Shown here one piece after another: positions 24,488 to 32,171 of a DNA stretch of 64,000 nt (position 1 is its first letter; the number at the start of each line of letters is the position of its first letter). A program made the translations under genes and the position numbers. Below the pieces are notes generated by a model that was not told the DNA's origin, searched no databases, and worked only from the letters and a program-made list of their open reading frames with translations. The DNA is from Sulfobacillus harzensis (GTDB lineage Bacteria; Bacillota; Sulfobacillia; Sulfobacillales; Sulfobacillaceae). The DNA lies in NCBI RefSeq assembly GCF_012933365.1, contig NZ_JABBVZ010000003.1:33946-97945 (forward strand). Direction: 5' to 3'.

Positions 24488-24869
24488 GCGATTCGCCTCG
24501 CTTCCTGAAAACCCAAATGGATGAGAACAAAAAGCCAAAACCGGTCCCAAAGGGAATAGCCACCAAGTCGGCAATGCGGTAGTGCCATCCAAAATGGCGC
24601 ATCAGAAAAGTGTAGATGGCCGTTTGAATAAGGGCACCTGCAGCCGATACCAGGTTGAACTGACCGGCCCCCCGCCAGGACAGCGGGTTGTGGAAGGTAA
24701 AACGCGCGTTAAGAAGATAGTTCGAAATGATGGAGGCCTCAACCGCAAAAAGATAAGTGATGGGATTTGGCCAGTGAGGCAACAACCGATGAACCGCGGT
24801 CAGCACCACAAGGTTCACCAGGATGCCACTGGCACCCACCATCAGATAGAAAACAAGCCGGCGAATCAT
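24426..24869 (-). CDS. GtrA-family membrane protein
   Basis: A 147-residue, four-helix protein of the GtrA/DPMS family: FYLMVGASGILVNLVVL, EASIISNYLLNARFTF and SAAGALIQTAIYTFL are typical. Such proteins are thought to help flip or present polyprenyl-phosphate sugars. It abuts the GT2 gene with no gap, and the pair forms the usual glycosyltransferase-flippase unit. The C-terminus (RKRGESHEPDRKPGAEPQPQ) is long and hydrophilic and overlaps the exporter start. Confidence 0.88.
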   Translation of the reverse strand: MIRRLVFYLMVGASGILVNLVVLTAVHRLLPHWPNPITYLFAVEASIISNYLLNARFTFHNPLSWRGAGQFNLVSAAGALIQTAIYTFLMRHFGWHYRIADLVAIPFGTGFGFLFSSIWVFRKRGESHEPDRKPGAEPQPQGTEGHS

Positions 24870-25625
24870 CTAAGGACGGAGACGCTCCCATTCGGCGTTC
24901 TGCTCTGCGGTTTGATGTTCGGCGCGCATTTTCGCCACCATCCAAAACGCCTCCATAAAAATCGCGGGAGACATCTTGCTCTGCCCCTCGCGGCGCTCTT
25001 CAAAAATGATTGGCATTTCGACCACTTTGAATCCGGCTTGAACGGCTCGGTAGGTGAGCTCAATCTGAAACCCATAGCCGCTCGCTTGGATCGACTCTAA
25101 ATTCATTGATTCTAAAACTTGTGCCCGGAAGCACTTAAATCCGCCTGTCAAGTCACGGACCGGGATACCCAGCATCTTTGAGGCATACAACGAGCCGCCT
25201 CGCGAAATTAAGCGCCGATACCAGGGCCACTTGGTGGCTCCGCCTCCTGCCACGTAGCGCGATCCCAAAACCAAGTCGGCACCGGTGCTGCGCATGGTCT
25301 CGATAAACTGGGGAAGATAAGCGGGATTGTGGGAGAAATCCGCGTCCATTTCGAAAAGGAAATCGTATCCGCGCTGCATCCCAAAGCGGAAGCCGGTCAA
25401 ATACGCTGTCGCCAAACCCAACTTGCCCTGCCGGTGAATGACCTCCACCCGGCCGGGATGGGTTTTCTTTAAATGATCCGCCAAAATACCCGTGCCGTCA
25501 GGCGAACCGTCATCAATGACTAAGACGTCAAACATGTCTCCCTGGGCCAAGATAGCGTCCACCATGGGAGCCAGGTTTCCGATTTCGTTGTATGTTGGCA
25601 GTATCACTAAGGCCTGCACGTTCAC
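24870..25625 (-). CDS. GT2 polyprenol-phosphate mannosyltransferase-like (Dpm1-like)
   Basis: A 251-residue family 2 glycosyltransferase. The N-terminal ALVILPTYNEIGNLAPMV, the DDGSPDGTG loop and the metal motif FEMDADFSHNP define it. RDLTGGFKCFRAQVLE and GYGFQIELTYRA are specific to dolichol/polyprenol-phosphate mannose synthases. The start is GTG at 25625, 6 bases from GGAGG. With GtrA it probably makes a lipid-linked sugar for surface glycosylation. Mannose is a guess; glucose is possible. Confidence 0.9.
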   Translation of the reverse strand: MNVQALVILPTYNEIGNLAPMVDAILAQGDMFDVLVIDDGSPDGTGILADHLKKTHPGRVEVIHRQGKLGLATAYLTGFRFGMQRGYDFLFEMDADFSHNPAYLPQFIETMRSTGADLVLGSRYVAGGGATKWPWYRRLISRGGSLYASKMLGIPVRDLTGGFKCFRAQVLESMNLESIQASGYGFQIELTYRAVQAGFKVVEMPIIFEERREGQSKMSPAIFMEAFWMVAKMRAEHQTAEQNAEWERLRP

Positions 25626-25790
25626 GAGCCTCCTCCGTTTGCTAGGTGATCCCGTGCGGCGGAAAAGCGCCGTCGCCATCGTTCACAGTATGTTCCGCGA
25701 TGCAATCTCATGCGGCCACCGCATCTGAGCCACCTGAGCTTGGGCTGCGCCATGCGTCAACCCTATGCCCATGTCGGCAACACCATCCCT

Positions 25791-25819
25791 ATCATAATGG
25801 GATTTGCACGTCCTTTCAA
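25791..25819 (-). promoter_or_regulatory. strong sigma-A promoter for the GT2-gtrA-exporter genes
   Basis: On the minus strand: TTGAAA (25814-25819), a 17-base spacer, and TATGAT (25791-25796). Transcription should start near 25784, leaving a leader of about 160 bases before the GT2 start. The rest of the gene-free stretch (25626-25991) shows no other feature that I can support. Confidence 0.75.
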
Positions 25820-25991
25820 TGGACCGCCCTGAAAGTTTGACCCTAAAATCCACTTTTTTCCACGCGCGGCCTACACGCCTCTCTTGAGAGGAACGGAAAC
25901 TCATCATAGTATTCGCGTCTACGAGGGAAAAATGTGCCCCCTCGGAAATGCATCCTTGACCGGGAAAAGAAGGCATCTTTCTCAGTAGCGG

Positions 25992-26894
25992 TTACGCCGA
26001 TGACGAGGTGGTCAGGACTACATGCTTTTCCAGTACGATGCCGTGCCATTCGCGGTTCATGGTCAGGCCGCTAGCTTCCACCAGCTTGTCGGCCGCATGC
26101 CGGGGCAAGCCAAATTCCAGCGTTTTGACACCCCAGGCTCGGGACTCCACCCATAAATATTGCAGCAGCGCCTTCAAGTGTTTGCCCATGGAGCGAAGAT
26201 ACTGCAAATGCATGCGATCGTCCTGAATGTGAAAGATTGCCAGGGTATCGAGAGCCTCCCCGCTCGTTTGCGGCGCTAAAGCCGTGCTCCCCAACTCCAC
26301 ACTATGCCACACGTCATCAAAACTGATCGACGCCGGCTGCCAGGCGCCATCGCGAGACCACAGGTCTTCACCATGTTGATTCATGAACGCCAGAAGCCGG
26401 TCCCGGTCGACAGCCCAGGCAGGCCCGGCCACTTCGTCGGGATATTCAGGCGCCGAGAATCCTTCCAAACTTCCTGCCACCCACTCGTCAACGACATGAA
26501 ATCCGAGTTTCGTTTGGAAAAGATGTTGAGAGGCCTCATTGCCCCGGCTAATCAATGCACGCACTACTTGGGCTCCCAAGCGACGCGCTTCCTGTACCTG
26601 AAACTCCGCCATCTCCTCGGCTAAGGACGTGTCCTGCATATCCGGACGCAGCCGGACTGCTCCCAAGAATGCCTCGTGAGGCTTTCCCAGTGCCACAACC
26701 CCCGTGGCCGCCAACTGATTGTCGTCATCGAGGGCGAGATACAGGCCCCCGGTCTCGCTGGCCAGATAGCTTTCGATCTGGTCGCGCGCGTAGTCATCTA
26801 CAAATTGCGATAAAAAACTTTCAATCCGCGCCTGATCCTCCGCGGTGGCTCGGACATACCTCACCCAAGGCCCTCCCTTTCCCACACTGGACAC
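25992..26894 (-). CDS. two-domain GNAT-like protein
   Basis: A 300-residue protein. The N-terminal half looks like a GNAT fold (YLALDDDNQLAATGVVALG, AEFQVQEARRLGAQVVRALI, EASQHLFQTKLGFHVVDEW). The acetyl-CoA loop is degenerate, without the R-x-x-G-x-G/A pattern. The C-terminal half ends with a second GNAT-like segment (LKALLQYLWVESRAWGVKTL and LVEASGLTMNREWHGIVLEK). The function is unknown and it may not be an active enzyme. It starts upstream of none of its neighbours and follows the cytochrome genes on the same strand by 11 bases, so it may share their transcript. Confidence 0.65.
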   Translation of the reverse strand: MSSVGKGGPWVRYVRATAEDQARIESFLSQFVDDYARDQIESYLASETGGLYLALDDDNQLAATGVVALGKPHEAFLGAVRLRPDMQDTSLAEEMAEFQVQEARRLGAQVVRALISRGNEASQHLFQTKLGFHVVDEWVAGSLEGFSAPEYPDEVAGPAWAVDRDRLLAFMNQHGEDLWSRDGAWQPASISFDDVWHSVELGSTALAPQTSGEALDTLAIFHIQDDRMHLQYLRSMGKHLKALLQYLWVESRAWGVKTLEFGLPRHAADKLVEASGLTMNREWHGIVLEKHVVLTTSSSA

Positions 26895-26905
26895 ATTGTA
26901 CCGTC

Positions 26906-27295
26906 TCAGGGAAGCAACTTCAACTTAGCCACATTTTGGTTGGGACGAGAACTGAGGGAATCGATCCAAAGGGCCAAATCTTGGGCTTGACGGGCCGTGA
27001 GGGAGTGCGGATCGGACGCCGGCATCCGCGTCTGAATGAAATGCGCCAACGCCTGTGTGGTCGGATACTTGGACACCACTTCACCGTTGGTGAGATCAGG
27101 CGCGCCCCCCGATCCATCTCCAGCAGGACCATGACAGGTTTCGCATAGTGATTGAAAGAGTTGCTGACCCGCTTCAACTTGTAGGGCTTGGCGCGCCTGA
27201 ACCTCCTCATGGTGGAGGTTGGCCCATATGCCTGCCGCCGCGCCGCCGACCAAGATGGCCATGATCCCCGCCGTGACTAGCCCGCGCCGTGTCAT
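26906..27295 (-). CDS. membrane-anchored mono-heme cytochrome c
   Basis: A 129-residue cytochrome. It has an N-terminal anchor helix (about 5-26), heme motif CETCH at 51-55 and a likely axial Met91 in RMPASDP. The start overlaps the propeller-cytochrome gene stop by one base, so the two are coupled. It is likely an electron carrier on the outer face of the membrane for the upstream fusion protein. Confidence 0.9.
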   Translation of the reverse strand: MTRRGLVTAGIMAILVGGAAAGIWANLHHEEVQARQALQVEAGQQLFQSLCETCHGPAGDGSGGAPDLTNGEVVSKYPTTQALAHFIQTRMPASDPHSLTARQAQDLALWIDSLSSRPNQNVAKLKLLP

Positions 27296-28998
27296 TAGCA
27301 CCCACCGCCTTTCCCGCCCGCGGGACCAGAATGTCCCCCGAGATTGTCCCGCCAACCACTCGACAGCCAGTGCAAATAGAGATTGAGGTCTGCCAAGCGA
27401 GGATCTTGTGATGCCAGTTTTTGTCCGCCAGCGTGGGCCAGGCATCGGTTAATCTGATCGTCCAAGGTAATCAGTTGATGTCCCTTGGCGCGTGGGAAAC
27501 CCGAAGCCACCCCCAACAACGTCGGCATGACCGCCCCCTTCTGCACCGTGGTGACCGAACCTCCAGCTAGGTGGCAGCTCGCGCAGGAACGTCCCGTTAA
27601 ACCCTGCCCATAAAACAAGGCTTCCCCTTGTAAGATCTGTTGCCCGATTTGCCCCGCTGGAAGGGGAATCGCGGGCACCTGGCGGCGCTGATAACTGGCA
27701 AGCAAGCGCTCGCGAGGCATCGCTAACAAGAGCCCATTTTCGTCCGGTTGAATCAAGGTGCCGCCCACCACCAAAGGATAATCGGCAGCCAGGCTCCCTC
27801 CGATGTAAAGACTTCCGCGCTCCTGCCCAGTCTCTGGGTTGAGGGCATAGAGGAAACCCGCCCCGTCCCCGACGTAGAGGGTTCTTCGGGTCACAGCTGC
27901 CGATTCCGACACGGGCCCTACGGCCTGAAACTGCCACACCACCCGGCCATTCGTGGAGGACAGGGCGTATTCCCGGTGAGTAATGGGACTTCCGACATAA
28001 ATGCGATGATGGGCTACTACCGGAGCGGACACTTCGATGTCCTGCGGAAGTGGGCCCTGTCCCAGCCGACGGGACCAGCGGATGCGGCCACTTTGGGCGC
28101 TCAACGCAAAAACGGCGGAGGACGGGTGCCGCCACCCGCCTGTGGTTCCCTCGAGATATAAGGTGTCATGCGCGAGTGCCGGCGAACTGTCGTCAGATCC
28201 GGCAAAAACCTTAGGCAGCGACCGGGACCACTGAATGCGGTGTGTGTGGGTGTTGATCGCGTAGACCCGATACGGATGCGCCCCGGAGACGTACAAGAGA
28301 CCCGAAGACGACAGCGTCGGGGAAGCCATGCTGACATACGATCCGATAGGAACAGACCAGAGTACCGCTCCCGTGGAAGGTTGCAGCGCATACACGCGCC
28401 CTTGCCCGTTGGCTACATAAAGGGCTCTGCGGGTGGCCACAAAGCTCGGCATATCCTCCCCCCGCGTCTTATCCTTCCACACCACGCGCCCATTGGCAGG
28501 GTCCAGGGCATAAATGGCGCTGGCACCTGTTCCCCTTACAATCCCTGTCGAGGGCAAAACGCCTTCCTCGACCACATTCCGGCCCCGAAACTGCTGGGTC
28601 CCGGACCCTACATAGACGCGGTTGCCCAGGACCACCGGAGTGGTCATGGACATGTTGTCAAGCCGGGTGCTCCATAAGAGGTGGCCCGTCTTGGCATCCA
28701 CTGCGTAAATGCGGTGGTCCTGACCGCCGGCCATATCGCCGTCCCCGGATGCGTAAATGACCCCATGTGCAATGGACGCCTGCTGTAGCGGTTCTTTGGC
28801 GGAGAATGTCCAATCGCCTCGAAAACGGTCGGCGGCGACCACCGGATTATTGCTTGAATTCTCTCCGTACTTGACGAAGGCGGCCGGGCCAACAACACTG
28901 GTCGGACGCCTTGGCGGAGATGCGGCCGCCGCCATTCCCACGCCCACTGCGAGACCCGCGACTACCGGCAACAGCCATCCCCAACGCACCCGCAACAT
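27295..28998 (-). CDS. PQQ-type beta-propeller protein fused to a C-terminal cytochrome c domain
   Basis: A 567-residue exported protein with an N-terminal signal helix. Residues of about 40-440 carry repeated PQQ/WD-like blades: IYAVDAKTGHLLWSTRL, IYALDPANGRVVWKDK, VYALQPSTGAVLWSVP, VFALSAQSGRIRWSRRL and LYALNPETGQ. After these comes a cytochrome domain with CASCH at 472-476, LITLDDQINRCLAH and LNLYLHWLSSG. The wording of that domain resembles the SoxA/TsdA/DHC class of heme domains. I see no evidence for the residues needed to bind PQQ itself, so it may be a binding scaffold. It ends in a Gly-rich tail with a terminal Cys. Confidence 0.88.
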   Translation of the reverse strand: MLRVRWGWLLPVVAGLAVGVGMAAAASPPRRPTSVVGPAAFVKYGENSSNNPVVAADRFRGDWTFSAKEPLQQASIAHGVIYASGDGDMAGGQDHRIYAVDAKTGHLLWSTRLDNMSMTTPVVLGNRVYVGSGTQQFRGRNVVEEGVLPSTGIVRGTGASAIYALDPANGRVVWKDKTRGEDMPSFVATRRALYVANGQGRVYALQPSTGAVLWSVPIGSYVSMASPTLSSSGLLYVSGAHPYRVYAINTHTHRIQWSRSLPKVFAGSDDSSPALAHDTLYLEGTTGGWRHPSSAVFALSAQSGRIRWSRRLGQGPLPQDIEVSAPVVAHHRIYVGSPITHREYALSSTNGRVVWQFQAVGPVSESAAVTRRTLYVGDGAGFLYALNPETGQERGSLYIGGSLAADYPLVVGGTLIQPDENGLLLAMPRERLLASYQRRQVPAIPLPAGQIGQQILQGEALFYGQGLTGRSCASCHLAGGSVTTVQKGAVMPTLLGVASGFPRAKGHQLITLDDQINRCLAHAGGQKLASQDPRLADLNLYLHWLSSGWRDNLGGHSGPAGGKGGGC

Positions 28999-29140
28999 CG
29001 TCTCCTACACCTGCCCCTGGCCTTCTAATCCTTCCTACCTTTCCACCATTTCTCATTGGCTATGTTGCCCAGGGCTGAATCTTTGCTGAAGGCAGAAGCG
29101 ACTTTTGTCGTATAATATCGGGAAGGACGGAGGGAATTGG

Positions 29141-29599
29141 ATGAAACGCTTTTTGGCGATGATGCTCATGGCCGGGGTTGCTTGGTTGGCTATACCGTCA
29201 ATCACTCAAGCGGCAACGCTGCCGGGCAAACTCATGGCACTCCCCAACCCTCCTGGGGCACCCCAATTAGACGCTTTTGTCGTCACCCTGCCCCATTCCC
29301 ACGAGGTGCCCGCCCGAGCTGTGTTCACCTTCACGGGACAGGGTCATCACACCCAAGCGACCGCCCGCTTCAAGAAGCTAAACCAGTACCAGTATCGCGC
29401 CTATTGGCGAGCGGCAAACCAAGGAACGGTACGTGTCCAGGCGTATACGGCCGGCAACCATCTGGTAGCGGCCGCATCCTTTCCGGTCACCAAAGCGCAC
29501 ACCAACGTGGTCGGCCGGGTGATTTTAGGGGTGGTGCTGGTGGGCGGATCGCTGTGGCTATGGTACCGCCAGCAGAAAATGTTCCGCCCCCGCAACTAG
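29141..29599 (+). CDS. exported protein with C-terminal membrane helix, unknown
   Basis: A 152-residue protein. It has a signal peptide (MKRFLAMMLMAGVAWLAIPS with ITQAA after it), a beta-rich extracellular region of about 90 residues that could be an Ig-like fold (ARAVFTFTGQGHHTQATARF, VRVQAYTAGNHLVAAASFPV), and a C-terminal helix with a basic tail. The start at 29141 follows ACGGAGGG. It is divergent from the propeller-cytochrome gene, and a TATAAT is present at 29111-29116. A CopC/FixH-like role is conceivable but unproved. Confidence 0.75.
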   Translation: MKRFLAMMLMAGVAWLAIPSITQAATLPGKLMALPNPPGAPQLDAFVVTLPHSHEVPARAVFTFTGQGHHTQATARFKKLNQYQYRAYWRAANQGTVRVQAYTAGNHLVAAASFPVTKAHTNVVGRVILGVVLVGGSLWLWYRQQKMFRPRN

Positions 29600-29601
29600 A
29601 C

Positions 29602-30000
29602 TTAGCCTCCCGTGTTGCCCCAACTTTCCGCGGCGTCGCTCGGCGTCGAATGAGCCACATCATTGAGCCACGTCCAGGCCAAATACGCCGCCACCACCGC
29701 CTTGCCGTTGGTTTTGCCCAATAGCCGGACCAGCCATGTCAGACGAGTCTTCAGCCGCCCCGGCAACAGGGGATAGCGCACCAGCGACCGGGACGCTAAC
29801 GCAGCCCCCAGCCACACGGCGCGCACAATCGCCAACTCTGTGCCAGTTTGCGCATTTGGCATGACAAACCGCCAGCGCAAACTCAGTGTGTCCCAGATCT
29901 TTTGTCGAAACCGCCGTCGGCTTGTCTTGTTGCGCGCCCAAGCCAGGCGCACACTCCACCAAATGAGCCCCACCAGGCTCGCTCGCCCAGTCTCCTGCAT
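29602..30000 (-). CDS. unknown basic protein
   Basis: A 132-residue protein rich in Trp and Arg (WWSVRLAWARNKTSRRRFRQ ...), with weak hydrophobic segments such as AIVRAVWLGAALASRSLVRY and AVVAAYLAWTWLNDVA. It might associate with the membrane. I do not recognise the family. It is convergent with the exported protein gene, 2 bases apart, and it has typical codon use, so it is probably real. Confidence 0.55.
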   Translation of the reverse strand: MQETGRASLVGLIWWSVRLAWARNKTSRRRFRQKIWDTLSLRWRFVMPNAQTGTELAIVRAVWLGAALASRSLVRYPLLPGRLKTRLTWLVRLLGKTNGKAVVAAYLAWTWLNDVAHSTPSDAAESWGNTGG

Positions 30001-30183
30001 CGTCTCTCGTCTCCTCCATCGGGTCGTCGGGATGCCTCGGTATAACGGAAGATGAAACCGGTGGAGAGCGCCTATTGCTGGTTCGACAGTACCTTCTATG
30101 GAGATATTCGTATGAACAGACGATGTTTGGATCGGTCTTAGTGTGCCCCAGGGGATTAAATTACTATCCCTAACGGCACCCTA

Positions 30184-30212
30184 TTACAGAAACTTTTTCC
30201 CCAGAGTATAAT
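30184..30212 (+). promoter_or_regulatory. promoter of the MIP18-mrp operon
   Basis: TTACAG, 17 bases, TATAAT. The leader holds a small hairpin CTGAG-TATCTCG-CTCAG (30214-30230), then GGGAGGTG ahead of the ATG at 30254. The stretch 30001-30183 upstream has no recognisable gene. Confidence 0.65.
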
Positions 30213-30253
30213 ACTGAGTATCTCGCTCAGATTTTCCACGGGAGGTGTAAAAA

Positions 30254-30553
30254 ATGCCCACACAGGATGACGTGTTGAACGTGCTGAAGGAAGTGGAAGA
30301 TCCGGAAATCGGCGTTAATGTTGTAGACTTAGGTCTGGTCTATACGGTTGACGTCCAAGGTGATGGCGGCGTGAACGTGGAGATGACGCTTACGGCTCCC
30401 GGCTGCCCCATGCATGACACCATCGCCCGTGCGGCCGAAATGGCCATTGAAACGTTGCCGGACGTCAAGGAAGCCCATGTGAAGATGGTCTGGAATCCCC
30501 CTTGGACTCCCGACCGCCTGACCGACGAGGGACGTCGTCTACTCGGATTCTAA
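30254..30553 (+). CDS. MIP18/DUF59-family Fe-S assembly protein
   Basis: A 99-residue single-domain protein: LKEVEDPEIGVNVVDLGLVY, MTLTAPGCPMHDTI with the conserved Cys, and a C-terminal VKMVWNPPWTPDRL. It matches the SufT/PaaD/MIP18 family, which aids maturation of iron-sulfur proteins. The next gene encodes an Mrp that starts with another domain of this family, so the two likely work on the same process. Confidence 0.93.
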   Translation: MPTQDDVLNVLKEVEDPEIGVNVVDLGLVYTVDVQGDGGVNVEMTLTAPGCPMHDTIARAAEMAIETLPDVKEAHVKMVWNPPWTPDRLTDEGRRLLGF

Positions 30554-30572
30554 CACTAAAGCAGGTGAACGC

Positions 30573-31694
30573 ATGGTTAACCACGGTATGGTGTTGAGCG
30601 CCTTGGGCGCCGTCACCGACCCGGAATTGCATTATGACATTGTCACGTTGAACATGGTGCGCAACATCGCTATTCAAGGCGGTGAGGTCACCGTCGACGT
30701 CGCCCTGACGGTAGCCGGTTGCCCATTGCACCAGCGCATCGAACAGGATGTGACCCAGGCCGTCGAGAAGCTGCCGGGCGTCTCTTCCGTCCAAGTACGG
30801 CTCGACGTCATGAATGACGAAGAGCGCCGCAACGCTTTTGCCCGAGCCTTTCAAAAGAGCCAAGGGCAAAAAGCATCGGCTCCTGAGGCTCAACGTCCGC
30901 CGGGCCGTGAGGGGAACCTCTGGTCCCCAATGTTAGGAGAGAGCAGTGAAACGGTTGTGCTGGGCATTGCCAGCGGCAAAGGCGGCGTAGGCAAGTCTAC
31001 CGTGACCGCGAATTTAGCCGTGGCGCTGGAGCGGTTGGGTTTTCGCGTCGGTGTCATGGACATGGACATCTATGGCTATTCTCAAGGCCGCATGCTGGGT
31101 GCCCACGGTCAAGCCAGAGCCAATCAGGAGCAAAAGATTATTCCCTGGAATGCCCAGGGTGTCCATGTGGTGTCCATGGGGATGTTTGTCCCGGACAATC
31201 AGGCCGTGGTGTGGCGCGGCCCGATGCTCGGAAAAATGATGCAACAGTTCTTTACCGATGTGGCCTGGCCGGAATTAGATTATCTACTCATCGATTTGCC
31301 GCCGGGTACCGGCGACGTGGCCTTAGATGTGGCTCAGCGCCTGCCCAAGGCTTCCTTGGTTATTGTCACCACACCACAAGTGGTGGCGCGGGAAGTCGCC
31401 ATGCGCACCGCCGACGTGGCTCAGCGAGCGCAGCAGCGCGTGCTTGGCATCATCGAAAACATGAGTTATATCCCCATGGGTGGGGGCGAGCGGATGGAGG
31501 TCTTCGGTCGGGGCGGCGGTGAGGAACTGTCAAAACAGTTGGATGTTCCCCTCTTAGGGCAAATTCCGTTGGAATCGTCGGTCCGCGAAGGCGGAGACCG
31601 CGGAACACCGGTGTTGCTGAGTGCGCCCGACTCGGAGGCAGCGATCACCTTTTTGCAAGTAGCCCAGAAAATCCACGCGGCGGCCCATGCTTAA
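30573..31694 (+). CDS. mrp: Mrp/NBP35-type P-loop Fe-S carrier lacking the CxxC motif
   Basis: A 373-residue protein with an N-terminal DUF59 domain (about 1-85), a linker, and a P-loop ATPase. The deviant Walker A SGKGGVGKST is near 135; MDMDIYGYS and LLIDLPPGTGD follow. In most Mrp/ApbC/NBP35 proteins a CxxC lies just after ENMSY and holds a bridging cluster. Here the segment reads ENMSYIPMGGGERMEVFGRG and has no cysteine. It may therefore act as an ATP-dependent partner without binding its own cluster at that site. It is 19 bases downstream of the MIP18-family gene. Confidence 0.93.
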   Translation: MVNHGMVLSALGAVTDPELHYDIVTLNMVRNIAIQGGEVTVDVALTVAGCPLHQRIEQDVTQAVEKLPGVSSVQVRLDVMNDEERRNAFARAFQKSQGQKASAPEAQRPPGREGNLWSPMLGESSETVVLGIASGKGGVGKSTVTANLAVALERLGFRVGVMDMDIYGYSQGRMLGAHGQARANQEQKIIPWNAQGVHVVSMGMFVPDNQAVVWRGPMLGKMMQQFFTDVAWPELDYLLIDLPPGTGDVALDVAQRLPKASLVIVTTPQVVAREVAMRTADVAQRAQQRVLGIIENMSYIPMGGGERMEVFGRGGGEELSKQLDVPLLGQIPLESSVREGGDRGTPVLLSAPDSEAAITFLQVAQKIHAAAHA

Positions 31695-31715
31695 GGCCGC
31701 CGCTGGTTCTTTTTA
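31677..31715 (+). terminator. terminator overlapping the mrp stop codon
   Basis: A 9-bp G+C stem GCGGCGGCC / GGCCGCCGC (31677-31685 with 31695-31703), whose loop contains the mrp stop TAA, followed by TGGTTCTTTTT. Confidence 0.8.
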
Positions 31716-32054
31716 GGGGTTCGACGTACCCTCACGTCCATAGCGATCTTCCAATCGCACGACATCGTCCAATTCTGGAGTCGACACCTCAATCACATCG
31801 ATATCGGTCACCGCGGTAACACGGTGCTTGGTCGGCGGTGGGATGACAATCGCCTCACCGGGGTGAAAAGCACGGGTTTCGCCGTCAAGCAGAATCTCGG
31901 CCTGGCCGCTAATGAGGTACATGCTTTCATGCTTTTTCACATGGTACTGCAGACTGAGCGAATGGCCTTGATTGACATGAATCAACTTTCCTACGTACTT
32001 GTCGGTTACAGCCCACCACAGTTCATAGCCCCAGGGCTTCTCTACGCGTCGCAA
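31713..32054 (-). CDS. cupin protein, mannose-6-phosphate isomerase type II-like
   Basis: A 113-residue single-cupin protein. KPWGYELWWAVTDKYVGKLI and LSLQYHVKKHESMYLISGQA closely follow the PMI domain of ManC-type proteins (the metal ligands HxxxxxE are visible in HVKKHESMY), and HPGEAIVIPPPTKHRVTA gives the second motif. As a stand-alone unit it may be a mannose-6-phosphate isomerase or a sugar-binding cupin. It reads toward mrp, and the extended -10 (TGATATGAT, minus strand, 32084-32092) is a likely promoter. Confidence 0.85.
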   Translation of the reverse strand: MRRVEKPWGYELWWAVTDKYVGKLIHVNQGHSLSLQYHVKKHESMYLISGQAEILLDGETRAFHPGEAIVIPPPTKHRVTAVTDIDVIEVSTPELDDVVRLEDRYGREGTSNP

Positions 32055-32142
32055 GGCAAAACCTCCATTTTCATGCTATGCGGATCATATCATGTTTGGA
32101 CAAGCGCCGAACACCTCGCCAAAAATTGGGTACAATAGGGCT

Positions 32143-32167
32143 GTCCCTCATCCGGGACTGAAGGAGG
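32143..32167 (+). promoter_or_regulatory. leader hairpin and ribosome site of the peroxiredoxin gene
   Basis: GTCCC (32143-32147) pairs with GGGAC (32154-32158) just ahead of AAGGAGG (32161-32167), 4 bases before the ATG at 32172. A TACAAT at 32131-32136 is a plausible -10. The hairpin begins close to the predicted transcript start. Confidence 0.5.
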
Positions 32168-32171
32168 CAAC

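Noticed and set aside
25683..25976. Minus-strand ORF of 97 codons
   Set aside because: It contains the GT2 promoter, has no ribosome site and shows no recognisable sequence.
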